This document shows, piece after piece, positions 54,401 through 64,000 of a stretch of 64,000 bases of DNA (position 1 is the first letter of the stretch; each line of letters opens with the position of its first letter). Origin of the DNA: Oryzias latipes (lineage: Eukaryota > Chordata > Actinopteri > Beloniformes > Adrianichthyidae); NCBI RefSeq assembly GCF_002234675.1, contig NC_019877.2, forward strand, positions 3,007,041 through 3,071,040, in the 5' to 3' direction. The notes under the pieces were generated by a model that saw nothing but the letters and a program-made list of their open reading frames with translations, made no database searches and had not been told where the DNA came from. The translations under genes and the position numbers were made by a program.

Positions 54401-57400
54401 AAGCAATAACAGTAACAGCTTCTATGTATTTATGTGCTTGGATTTTGTTAAATTTATGTCCTCCTTTAATTAGAGAAAAATCGATTAAAACGCTGACTGA
54501 CAGATCGCCGACTCTCGCAACTAAAACGACGACCTGAATCAGGAGAAATTTAGCTTTCAGCTGTGGACTAAGATCAGATGATTTCACACAGGGATCCCAT
54601 CACAAAGTTTCAGACCACAGAAGCGGATGTTGCATCCCGATCAGGGATGGGGTGTCTATTTTATTCATATTATTATGATAGGCGCTATATGTTTCAAGCC
54701 TATTATTACAGATTAATATGCTGTATCTGATATAATGAAGGGATCGCAGCAGAATAGGACACTATTTAAGCAGGAGGCTAACAAAAACAGTTTGGTAAAG
54801 TTGGCAAGATATTCAAATATTCTGACTTCTGGGCTCAATACGATTTTTATTTAATGTTTGAAACTATATATACATATATCTTTTTTAATCTTTATTAAGA
54901 ATTTAACGGAGAAACTGCAGTGAGACAGCGCCAAGGGACCGTCTACAAAGTGCGCGCTTCAGGAAAATCCAAAAAAAAAGAAAAAATGTCTCAAATCCAG
55001 CTGAAGCAAATAAATATTTACAGTCATGTCCTAAATACTCATCATCATATTCATGCTACAACAACAGTTTTGGAAGAAAGTTGTTCTTAATTTTTATCCA
55101 TTTTTAATGGAGATATGAATCACATCTGATCAAAAATGTTCAACAGTTCTGAATATACAAAAGCTACCGTCACCAAACCTTCTCACAGGACTAATTATCA
55201 TCTATGTTTACTAGATAATAGTTGGTTATGTTTTTCAGTTGATAGTTGCTCTACTTTTACGTGATTATTCAAGCTATTCCACACAAGTGCTCTGTTTAAG
55301 TGTTGAAAAAGGTTAATCTAATGAAAATAGGTGGATGTGTTTATTAAATGTGCTCCGTTTTTTTTTTTTTTTTGTTTGTTTTTTTAGTGATACAAAAATA
55401 TCAGATCGGGACTTTTATCAGCAAATTCTGAAAATCAAACCCCTCAGACTCGAATCGGGGCCAAAAAAACCTAACCGGGACATCCTTAGACACAGATTGT
55501 CTGAGTTGTGGAGTGACATGTGACCAGGAAGACCTTGGATCCTTTTGTTCCGCTGATGTGATAACGTTGCATTATGACATGTTAAATCTGCACGGGTGAC
55601 ATGCTGCTTTCCCTCTGGGCCGCTGTGTGTCGACAGGAAGATGATGGAAGTGTGCGGAGATGCAGAGAACCGCCTGGCGTCAGAGCTGATGCAGCACGAG
55701 CTGCAGATAGAGAAGGACGTCCTGGATCCGCTCAGTCAGCTCGCAGAGGTCCGAAACACTTCAGTCCCATCAAAGATTCAGGGGAGAAAATCAAAAATTG
55801 TTTTCGTTACGTTGGATTGGTGTGAAATTTGTCCTAAAAAGCTGCATTTACCGTATTTTCCGGAGTATAAGTCGCACCAGCCCAAAAATGCATTATAAAG
55901 TAGAAAAAAACACAGATAAGTCGCACTGGACTATGAGTCGCATTTTAACTTTCACAACCTTATATGACACAATCATAGCAGACTGTTTATCTAATAATTT
56001 CACAGTAATTTTTTCTCAAACTTATTTATTTATTCCTTTCATGAAGCATCATTGGCCAACTAATACTCTGTTTTCATCCTGTATTTGTAGAAACAGTTTT
56101 CACTTTTATTGCATTTCTGAATCTATGAAATCATTGGAAAATAGAATATTATGTTGTTAGCCTTCAAGATCTTACTGTAAAAAAAAGTTTGCTGATTCTC
56201 TGAGTCACTTAACAGACTCTTAACACTTAACATACCTCATACATCAAATTGACCCAGGAACATCATCTCTGTTCCTCACAAATGAACATAACAGGAGGGT
56301 TAACAATGTATTTATTTCAATTTATTTCGAATATAAGTCGCTGCGGAGTATAAGTCGCACCCCTTGCCAAACTATGAAAAAAAGTGCGACTTATAGTCCG
56401 GAAAATACGATAATCAAGTTTAAGGGTAAAAATCACCTTTTCTTTTCCCATTAAACTCCATGGATTTGACAGTAACCCTGAATAAACCCTAACACGAAGG
56501 CGGCTGACGTCAACCAAATTACATGCACATATTCCTGCTAACATCAGGACTTTTAAGTGTTAAAACTCTAAATCTAGTGATTAAAAGAAAAAGAAAACGT
56601 TTTTCTGAACATATTTAAAGCAAAACCCAAATTTTACAGCTAGTTTGTGAGTTGACCCACAAATCTTTAATAAAAGTTTGAATTTCAGAAAAGAAGTGAT
56701 TTTTGTTGTTTTTTTAATTAAAACAAAGTAAATTGAGCACATCGTCCCCCTGTCTATTCGAAATATTGTTTTGGTAAATTATTATCTAATTCTGGATGAG
56801 ATGATTGAAGGATAATATGAAAGGCAGTTTTAAATCTTTTCTTTCTTTTGTCATTTTAAGCTAATCCTAGACATTGCTGTTTAGCTTGGAGAGGTTTTTA
56901 TTGGTTGGTTTCAAACTATTTCAGCATTAGAAATGAAAATACAAGAATATATCTGATCTAAGAAATTAATTCATTACTTGGTTTAGAAATAAATAAAGGA
57001 AAAATGACGCAATCTTCTTGACAATATACTTAATCCTGATCATAAATGGACAGTTTTTCTTATTAAAGCTGGAATAATTTTGAGCAAAAATGTTATAACT
57101 TAAATTAACTCAAAAATAGCAGTAAAACATGAAATAATGCATGACTGTATTGTCACTCTAGAAAACAAATATGGATTCAGTGTTTTTTGATTCTGATCCA
57201 CTATAGATTTAACCTTCTTCTTTCTTTTTTAATTGTCTTTAAAGGTTGAAATCCCAAACATCTTGAAGCAAAGGAAGCAGTTGGCCAAGTTGGTGCTGGA
57301 CTATGACTCTGCCAAAGCGAGGTGTGAAATTCTCACACTTGTATGGAAATGCATTTAAAGGATTAATGAATAAGTGCATTCGCTGCTGTGAAAGCATCTT

Positions 57401-60400
57401 TTCCATTTCCCACATCCTTCCTGTCAACTTTTTTAGGTGGTTGCAGGCAACCAAGTCGATTATCTCAGGTACAAACACACAGGCACTGACGGCCAAGGCG
57501 GACCTTTTGAAAGAGGAGGTGGATGAGGCCATGAACAAAGTGGAGCTCTGCAAGGTACCATGCATGAAGTTCATGCTTTAACTTTAGATAAAGAGTCCAG
57601 AAACATCACAACATTGCAAACTTTAGATCCTTCTTGCTGCTACAAATCTGCTGCAATCCCCAAACCAAATCCCCTAAATGACTTTTCTGGACACAACAAA
57701 ACTAGGAAGACCCTCGTCACAAAAGGCGTGTGGACATTGTGAGGCCCGCGGGTCCTCTAAGCTGACATGCTGACGCACAGAAATGAGGGAAAATGCGCCG
57801 TCAGCTCTGCGTGCGTGTCTCTGCACGCCTCTATTTCAGTCGGCGCTTGGCTTTAGGGCTTTGTTGCTGCGTTCTGCTTTTGGTCCAGGAAGTGCAGAGC
57901 CGTGTGCTTCCCTCAACGAGCCCCCCCCCCCCCCCCCTCTCCAACAGCAGGAACATTGATGACTCATTAATAGCTGAGCTGGTTCATCCTGCAACCATTA
58001 CCTTTAACAAGTGACTTTTTGTGTTTACAAACAAGCTCTCCTTTGTCTCTGTCATTTATTAGGCTGTTTTGTGGGGAACCTCTCCATCAAACAAATGTGT
58101 TTGTGTCCGACAGGATCAGCTGGCTGCAGACATGTACAGTTTCTTCTCCAAAGAAGGCGACTATGCTCGATACTTTATAACCGTGAGTGAACAGTGAGAC
58201 TCCGGCTCGTGTGGGAACGTTCACAGCCGCAGGATGACCTCCTGGTTCGTCGTCTTGACTTGAATCCTCCGTGTTTGCAGCTCTTAGAGGCTCAGGCTGA
58301 TTACCACAGAAAGTCCCTCACTGTTCTGGAGAGCGTCCTGCCCACCATCCAGGCTCAGCAAGGTACAAAAACACAAAGAAAGGAGTATTTAACCGCTTAA
58401 GTATGTAATTTTGCTTAACTGTCAAAGCGAAATAAATTAAAAAAAGGCATATCCATCAAGAGCTCAGCTCTAAGGAGGTTAAAGACATGTTCATGTTACT
58501 TTTTGGAATGGTTTGTTAATTTCTTAAGCTGTTTCATGTCAGGTTTGGGCTAAAATCTTTTCTTTTTTACTCTAGTTATTAAATCTTGATAAGAAAACAT
58601 TGAATGTGTTGCAATCAGAGCCAAACCCATTAGCTATGGTAAAAGCATACCTAGTATGAAGGATTCGTACCGCCAGGAGAAGAAGCACCAACGAGGCAAA
58701 ACAGCCAAACAAACGGGGCAGGAGAGCAGTTCAACAGTTTGCAGAGAAAGTAAACATTTCACAGAAAGAAAGCCCTGGAACTTTTACAAAAAATATTCCA
58801 AACTTCAAGGCCTCAGTCTTACAAAGAACAAGGTCATCTGGTGGACAGCTGAAGCCATGGCAACCTCTGAAAACAGTAGCTGCAGTTACATGGACTAAAG
58901 TAATCAGATTAAACGCCTGATCAGAGTAATAATGTGTCGTCCTGATGGTTGGTGCATGCACACAGTTTATTCCTATTGGGGGTCACTACTGCGCCGGTTT
59001 TACATCATATGTCGATGGTGTGGCCTCCTCTGGAGCGCCAACAGGACCAGTCGACCGCTCCGCACGGGTGAACCATGTCTCTGAGCAGAGCAGCCGGACT
59101 CGTAGCTTGGTGTTTGCGAGCAGGAGAGGGTGCTTTGTTACGGCGTGCGCTCCAGAGGAGCAGCAGTCCTGAGAAACCGTGTAAACAATCATCTGAATTT
59201 GTGCTTCCACTCATCTCCAGACAAAACAAAGGCTGATGTTATCCCCACATCTTTAAATGCATCCACAGCTAAATGTTGTTCGCCCGTATTAACCTACTCC
59301 TAACCCTGTTTCCAGATCTGGGTTGCCAAGAATAAAGCGCTGGCCGCACAAAATTAGAAGCAAACAGGCACTTAATAATCATCATAACAATAATAAAGCA
59401 CGTTTAAAAGATCATCTCGTTCTATGCCGCAGCTTTGTTTGTACACAACGGAACTCGCTATTTCTACTTCCACGGCAGTTTCCGGTACTTTAGACATTTC
59501 TGCGCATGTCAAAATGTTTTATTCCGATCAAAAGTGTAGCTTATGTAAACATGTTATAATTGGATAAAGTTTGTCTGGGCCCGTTCAATTCTAGTCCGAT
59601 CTTTGATCCAATCAGAGGCATTTTGCACACGTAACCGCAGAAACTGGTAGACGTACGAAGGTTTGAATCCAAGGACAACAGTGAGAAGACGCTTTTTGAC
59701 TGTGTTCTTCTTTTACAGATCTAAGCAACATTTTCATTTATGTTGTTAGAAATTCAAATATTTGACTCAACTTTGGTAGGAGATGCACGGGGTGTTTTAT
59801 TTTTTTTACTTGAGGATGGTTGATTGACTCGAGGATGGTCTGCTGGTCTTTGAACACAAGATGTCCGACTCGTCCTCATGTTTGCTGCAAAAACATCCAG
59901 CAGCCTTTCAGTCATTTGCTCTTCGTGGGAATGACATTGTTGGCTCTTTTGTTTTATAAATAACACAGCAGTTTCATCACTTCACTTGTTTGGTGAGCTT
60001 CTGCTCTCTGGACCACTTTAGTCAGTTTCCATTCAGATTATTGGTGAACCACAGCAGAGTTCACTTGCAAGTTAACCAGAATTCACTCCTGCTCAACAGT
60101 GAAGAACATGTGTGGGGGGAAAATCCCATCCAGCGTGACGGTGACCTGAGGACCTGCAGGAAAAACACGCCAGAAGTCTTTGCTGAAAGGACTGCGATGC
60201 AAAGACTGAATGTTTCAAGAAAAATGTTCTCATTGTGAAAGTTTTTCAATATCCAAAAGATCCTGTCTTGGTGACTAAACATGTTTTTCTTGCAATTAAA
60301 ATTCTCTGTTACTTATTTAAAAAAAACATTTCAATCATTGTTGACTTATTTTTATTTGCAGTTTAAAACATTTGTCAAAATGACAATCCAGACAACAGTA

Positions 60401-63400
60401 GGCTTTCCAGAAAATAAACAAACTAATAAACTTTTCACAAGAAAAAAAATGAATCCAAGCTGAAATATTTATTAGTTCAAGTCCTGACTTACTGTCTTCT
60501 GTTTCTTCATTTAGGTTATTTACCACACTGACATAGTTAAGACTGAACACCAACAAGCTGCAAGAAAAATGTTGATTTCTGTAATTAACATTTAGACAAG
60601 TGTTTAGTTTGCCATGTCTGCCATCAGTTTCTGCTCCGTTTTCTCTGCATCAAACACAGAAAAGTTCAGTCTCACAACACGCGGTGAAGGCTCAACAACT
60701 CCACACACTCTTGTTACAACAACACACGTCTTTTTAGCATGAGCTTGAACACGCGGCTGTGCACACAAAGAGCTGCGTCGGGCCGCATGTGGTTGTTATT
60801 TACTCGGTGGGGGGGCATTAGAAGGTATTTAAAGACGGCCTGAGGGAGAGTTTCTACGTTTCTGCTGTCCAAACATTCAACCATCCTCTGAATCCTTTTT
60901 AGTTTATTAAAACTGTGTGGAGGTCTAGTCTGCAACATTTCCACTAATGTTTCTGTTTTTCCTTCCTAAACCCCCCCCTCCCCTCCCCCCTCCCGCCATT
61001 CACCCCGTTTGCATTCAGACTCGTGGATAGAGAAACCTGCGTTTGGCACGGCGCTGGACGAGCACCTGAAACGGAGCGCCAGGGAGATCGCTCTGCCCAT
61101 GGAGGCCTGCGTCATGATGCTCCTGGAGACGGGAATGAAGGAGGAGGTAGGAGAAACCAGAGGAGGGCAACAGGAAGTTTGTCCTCTGTGGTTGGTGTCA
61201 ACATTTTCCTTTTCCGTTTTGGACTTGATCCAACGTTTCTTCTGCTGACCTTTTTAGAGGAGTGAACTGCAGCTCTTTGAAGATCCTGACGTTGAGTTTT
61301 ACTGTTGGATTGACTTGACAATACACAGTACAGAATGCAGCATCTGCAGTATGTGTGCGGTTTAGTCCAAAGCCATAGTCGAGTCTGCCTTAAATGTGTG
61401 TTTTGTGTGCTGCTGTTGCTCCAGCTTTACCGTCCAATGACATCCAGACATTTTTCAGGATGAAGTTTTAGGAACACCATTTCTTTGACACTTAAACTTA
61501 CAGCAAAATTGATTAAAAAATCATTCAGGAATACAGTTTGAGAGAGATTGTTTGTGACGCTGTGCGGAGCCACAAACTTCCCGCTCCTTTCCGATGTCAG
61601 ACAAACGGATCCATGAACGTCGTCGTTTTCCTCGTCTGAGCTGGAATCTGGATCTAAACTGTACGGCTCGATAGATCAAATGTTGCTCGCCAATTTTGTT
61701 GCACCGCTAATGTTAGGTTGGGGGCGAGGTTGCTCCATTTCAACAGTCCCGCCCACAAATCAGAGGTGAATTTCCAATGAACTACTGCCGCTCTGCAGAA
61801 TCTATGCTCTAGAAAAGGACCCAAGCTTTTGATTTTGGCTAAAGACCACTGGGAACGCTTTGAAAATCGATCCAAAGATGATTGAATTGAGACTTCATTA
61901 CTTTTATAGGTTTTTCTTGAACACATTTCTCTTCTATGTTTAAACTCTCAAAGTTCAAATATTCGCAGAAAAATAATTTCAGTTTGGAATAAAAATCTGA
62001 TTGATTGAATGATAGTGATCTACAGCCAATCAGGATGCAGAACACGATGCACCGTAAAAATAAATAAATAAATAAAAGCAGGCAAAGTTGCACTAAAAAA
62101 TCCAACAAATGGCAAGATTGTTGTTTTTTTTCACATTTTTATATTAATGTTAGCATATTGGTGACCAAGCCGTCAAATGAACGTTTAGTTTTTTGTTATT
62201 TGATGCTGTTTTAGTGAAAATCTGGCATGTTTTTGTCTTTTCTTTCTGCTGTTAACCACTAAAGAAGAATAAGTCCTGATTTGTACAACATGAATTAGCT
62301 GTCCCATCACTAACTTTATCGAGACCAAAACTGTGAACGGCCTCTTTACCAAACACAGAAGTCCTTGATTCCCCTCACAGCCATGACCCTACAGTGATGA
62401 TGTTTGAGCTTTGGTCCCGCCCCCTCCCTCAGTCAAATTTACTAAACAAATGGCATCTCTTTGTGCGTTTCCTTGAATTCAAAGGCACTACATGGTGTGT
62501 TTTGACAACACAAACCTTTATTTGTTGCTCTTTTCCTTTGGTGGCGTGAGTCCGGTCTGTGCCGTTTTAGCGTGAAACCATCCTTTGTTTATGTCAAAGT
62601 GAAGAGCAGTGCATGCTGGGAGAACAGGGTGTGTTTGTTTGGCTCTTGTTATGTGCAGCTGGATCTTCTCCAGACTTGATCTGTAATTAAGATTCCCAGT
62701 TTCCCGCCGTTCATCACATGTCCGTCTGTGTCTCAGGGACTGTTCAGGATCGCCGCAGGAGCATCCAAGCTGAAGAAGCTGAAGGCGGCGCTGGACTGCT
62801 CCACCTCCCAGCTGGAGGAGTTCTACTCTGACCCCCACGCTGTGGCTGGTAATGTCCACACCACAGGTTCAAAGGTCAAATCGGTGCATGAAGTAAAGCT
62901 GTTTTGTCCAGGTGCTCTGAAGTCCTACCTGAGGGAGCTGCCAGAACCTCTCATGACCCACCAGCTTTATGACGAGTGGATCCAGGCGTCCAGGTGAAAC
63001 CCTCATTACATTCACTTCAGATTGGGAAAAGTCAAACAAAGAAAATGATCACTTGGTCCCATTCTTTGTGGCTCCAGTGTGTCAGACCCGGACAAACGTC
63101 TGCAGGCGCTTTGGGTTGTTTGTGATAAACTACCAAAGAACAACAGGAATAATTTAAGGTTTGTAGCCCAGATTTATATGGAACCCGTCATAAACCATGT
63201 TAAAAATGTCTGTGATTAGACAGCCCATGCTCTTTGTGTGTCAATAAAGATATCTGGTGAAGTTTTTAGCCAAACTGGCTCAAGATAGCGAGGCAAACAA
63301 AATGACTCCGAGCAACATCGCCATCGTCCTGGGTCCCAATCTGCTGTGGGCCAAGACTGAGGGGTGAGAGGACCTTGAATCATCAGATCGTGGTTTGTAG

Positions 63401-64000
63401 TCGTTTCCTTTAAAGACCTCAAATGTTTTTTTTTTTCTACTGTTCTTCCTTCAGGAGTCTGGCAGAGATGGCAGCTGCTACTTCCGTGCACGTGGTGGCC
63501 ATCGTGGAGCCCATCATCCAACATGCAGACTGGTTCTTTCCTGAGGGTCGGCTGTGCTTTACTTCTCATTCTGACCTCGTTTGTCGTCAGCGGTCCTATA
63601 TTTTACGAGGGATTCACCTCAACAACCTGGAAGAACAAAAATCTGTTTTCTAGGCTAAATACGGCGCACTAAGCCAGACAAGAGAGTCAGTCAGTCAGAC
63701 TCTATCAACTACATTCAAAGTGACTAGAACATGTTTGTGACGTGCTACACGCTAGCCTCACTAAAAGTGTTGGCCGGGTCCTGTCCGGTTAATACTTCAC
63801 GGTAATCGGTTCTCGCATCAATCGTACGCTGTCCCGGTTTGGACAGTTTGGCCTGCGACTGTCCACGATAACTGCGACGAACTTCAGTAGCGTTTTTACT
63901 TTTATAAGACTGATGATGCGATCGTCTCCAGCGCTTCTTTTTTCTGTGAGATTCAGTGTTTCATTTATATAAAGCTTATATATAACATCTTATAGATGTT
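39436..64000 (+). CDS. arhgap17: Rho GTPase-activating protein 17 (BAR-RhoGAP, RICH1/nadrin), partial
   Basis: Inactivates Cdc42/Rac at membranes and tight junctions. Coding exons in view: 39436-39488, 47959-47998, 53480-53584, 54119-54195, 55637-55748, 57245-57321, 57437-57554, 58114-58182, 58281-58362, 61019-61146, 62737-62848, 62912-62993, 63078-63158, 63250-63363, 63455-63546; 447 residues, all in frame. Residues 1-245 form the N-terminal BAR domain (start MKKQFNRMKQLANQTVGR). About 250-447 form the RhoGAP domain with EEGLFRIAAGASKLKK (arginine finger R291), LRELPEPLM and NKMTPSNIAIVLGPNLLWA. The human protein has 881 residues; the proline-rich tail lies beyond the window. Intron 1 (8.5 kb) has a GC donor, CAG|GCAAGT. 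The exon 15 donor (GAGG|GTCGGC) is weak but fits family phase. The introns are full of transposon remnants. Confidence 0.95.
40290..40985 (-). mobile_element. MITE family A, copy 8 (split by an insertion)
   Basis: Minus-oriented: 'gtgtttttaacttgttcttg', 'gggccacaagctccctgctc', 'cctgcagacaaatagatcc', 'ccatttttgttgcaccgg' and 'taaatttagg', then an insertion, then 'ttaggggtgtgagggactg' and 'tgagctagtaagctaagtg' up to 'gtttacag'. The flanking text joins cleanly when the insert is removed. Confidence 0.8.
40588..40938. mobile_element. hAT-like non-autonomous element nested in MITE copy 8
   Basis: Left end GGTTGCACAATAAATTGC; right end 'cgcatatcgcaagttttcct' leading to 'atcgtgctgcccgag'. The ends are imperfect inverted copies of a GGGCTGCACGATA-type terminus common in fish. 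TTAGG flanks both sides as a likely partial target duplication. Confidence 0.65.
41596..41905 (+). mobile_element. MITE family A, copy 9
   Basis: Left end TTTAAAGTCCCACTCTGATC; right end 'cagagcgggtctttaac'. Removing the matching termini leaves TTAA on both sides, the clearest case of a possible TTAA target duplication in this family here. Confidence 0.8.
42781..42799 (-). promoter_or_regulatory. CTCF-like motif
   Basis: The minus strand reads GAACCCAGGGGGCAGCGGT, a fair match to the CTCF core. It lies in arhgap17 intron 1. Motif match only. Confidence 0.3.
43386..43772 (+). mobile_element. MITE family A, copy 10
   Basis: Left end AAAGTCTGACTCCGATCA, then 'gcgttcccagtgctctttta', 'agtttctgcagagcggcagg', 'tctgctcctgattcacatc' and 'ttcatcatcag', ending 'cattgaaatgggtatctta'. 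Confidence 0.8.
44385..44505 (+). repeat. Teleost dispersed repeat fragment
   Basis: 'ccatccgtcttcaaagcc', 'cccttttggggtcccaggg', 'ttgctggagcctatc' and 'ctgaacaggtcgccagtg'; same family as 9800-9925. Confidence 0.7.
46980..47425 (-). mobile_element. MITE family A, copy 11
   Basis: Minus-oriented and nearly complete: 'ctgataatggaggacaaata', 'gtgaatcaggagcagatgaa', 'ctcatctgagctggaatctg', 'tggctggatagctccaatat', 'ggttgggggtgtgaggggct' and 'ttcttatgtcctaaattg'. The outer end is lost. Confidence 0.8.
49200..49776. mobile_element. MITE family B, copy 1 (TA target site)
   Basis: A 577-base element with inverted ends CCGTATTTTCCGGACTATAAG and its complement, flanked by TA on both sides (49198-49199 and 49777-49778). 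One end carries an extra tandem 'gtgcgacttatagtccgg'. Its inside is almost identical, in inverse orientation, to the element at 55851-56410. It encodes no transposase. Confidence 0.9.
49865..50091 (+). mobile_element. tRNA-derived SINE with intact target-site duplication
   Basis: The head (49866-49940) folds like a tRNA: GGGAGC pairs with GCTCCC and there is a perfect B box, GGGTTCGACTCC. The tail has 'caggaagggcatccggcg', 'taaaacattgcc' and 'gctgtggcgacccctgatg' then 'ggagaagccgaaag', common to many fish SINEs. The 16-base duplication atgatcacaaagaaaa flanks it at 49849-49864 and 50092-50107, showing LINE-type insertion with little decay. Confidence 0.9.
51280..51350 (-). mobile_element. MITE family A, copy 12 (terminal fragment)
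   Basis: CTTAAAGACCCACTACAATG then 'tggtgtttttaacatgtgc' and 'ttgtgacatt'; homology stops after about 70 bases. Confidence 0.65.
53118..53330 (-). mobile_element. MITE family A, copy 13 (internally deleted)
   Basis: 'tggtgtttttaacatcttct', 'tgatgagggaggacatag', 'aatggctccaatgttgctc', 'ttgttgcactgttaatatta' and 'tagcatgtaaacgtagagct'. It ends about 150 bases before arhgap17 exon 3. Confidence 0.75.
55851..56410. mobile_element. MITE family B, copy 2 (TA target site)
   Basis: A 560-base element, CCGTATTTTCCGGAGTATAA to GGAAAATACGA, flanked by TA (55849-55850 and 56411-56412). It is the inverse of copy 1 at 49200 with few differences visible by eye, so both are young. It lies about 100 bases after arhgap17 exon 5. 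Confidence 0.9.
57921..57937. repeat. Homopolymer (C)17
   Basis: A C tract in the arhgap17 intron between exons 7 and 8. Confidence 0.9.
58880..59640. mobile_element. Possible non-autonomous DNA transposon
   Basis: Starts near 'ttacatggactaaagtaatc' and ends near 'agtccgatctttgatccaat'. A leading 'tacatggactaa..aatc.gat' and a trailing 'gatctttgatcc' block recur in fish DNA transposons. The interior is CpG-richer than the surroundings. Ends and class are uncertain. Confidence 0.35.
61430..61890 (-). mobile_element. MITE family A, copy 14
   Basis: Minus-oriented: 'gacaaacggatccatgaacg', 'ctcgtctgagctggaatctg', 'tcgatagatcaaatgttgct', 'ttgttgcaccgctaatgtta', 'cctaatgaa'-type block as 'ccaatgaactactgccgctc', 'gaccactgggaacgctttga', ending 'gatgattgaattgagac'. 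Confidence 0.8.
63660..64000. other. CpG-rich intronic tract of unknown nature
   Basis: Downstream of arhgap17 exon 15, CpG density is unusually high for an intron (for example 'ttctcgcatcaatcgtacgc', 'cacgataactgcgacgaac'). It probably belongs to a young repeat extending past the window, but I cannot name it. Confidence 0.35.

Overview
This is a vertebrate nuclear window from a percomorph teleost. It is AT-rich, genes are split by GT-AG introns, and repeats are dense. It contains a compact hemoglobin cluster in the gene order known for the teleost LA globin locus: globins, aqp8, lcmt1, arhgap17. The three globin proteins, the aquaporin-8, the leucine carboxyl methyltransferase and the BAR/RhoGAP protein were all read through their splice junctions in frame. 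A medaka-like species is my guess from the globin sequences and the dominant repeat family; the sequence does not prove it.

Layout. 1-13 kb has no recognised gene: it holds the 5' end of an L1-type LINE (minus strand, running off the left edge), a tRNA-type SINE, copies of a terminal-inverted-repeat MITE, homopolymer tracts, a long (TA)n and a CpG-rich block that may be an unrecognised exon. 13.5-16.3 kb is an alpha-type globin of the alpha-D/embryonic-5 kind (plus) with two introns of more than 1 kb. 20.0-20.65 kb is a beta globin (minus) and 22.3-23.2 kb an adult-type alpha globin (plus). These two are head to head around a 1.67 kb shared upstream region rich in GATA and CACC-type motifs. 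aqp8 (minus) ends tail to tail with the alpha gene and runs to 28.4 kb. A 28.4-32.8 kb gap holds a GATA / NF-E2-type / GATA cluster resembling a globin enhancer core. lcmt1 (minus, 11 coding exons) fills 32.8-36.9 kb. arhgap17 (plus) starts at 39.4 kb after a CpG-rich promoter; 15 coding exons (447 codons) lie in the window and the gene continues past the right edge.

How the genes fit together. Alpha and beta chains must be made in balance, and the shared beta/alpha upstream region fits that. The flanking genes are unrelated in function (water/solute channel, PP2A methylation, Rho signalling) but are the long-conserved neighbours of this locus. Most remaining DNA is transposon-derived. One MITE family has about 14 recognisable copies here, four of them in aqp8 introns and one ending within about 10 bases of an aqp8 splice donor. 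Other items worth a second look are a pair of REST/RE1-like sites at 18.1 kb, a degenerate intron-containing tRNA-Ile(UAU) antisense inside the alpha-globin first intron, a GC-AG first intron in arhgap17, and two near-identical MITEs in opposite orientation at 49 and 56 kb.
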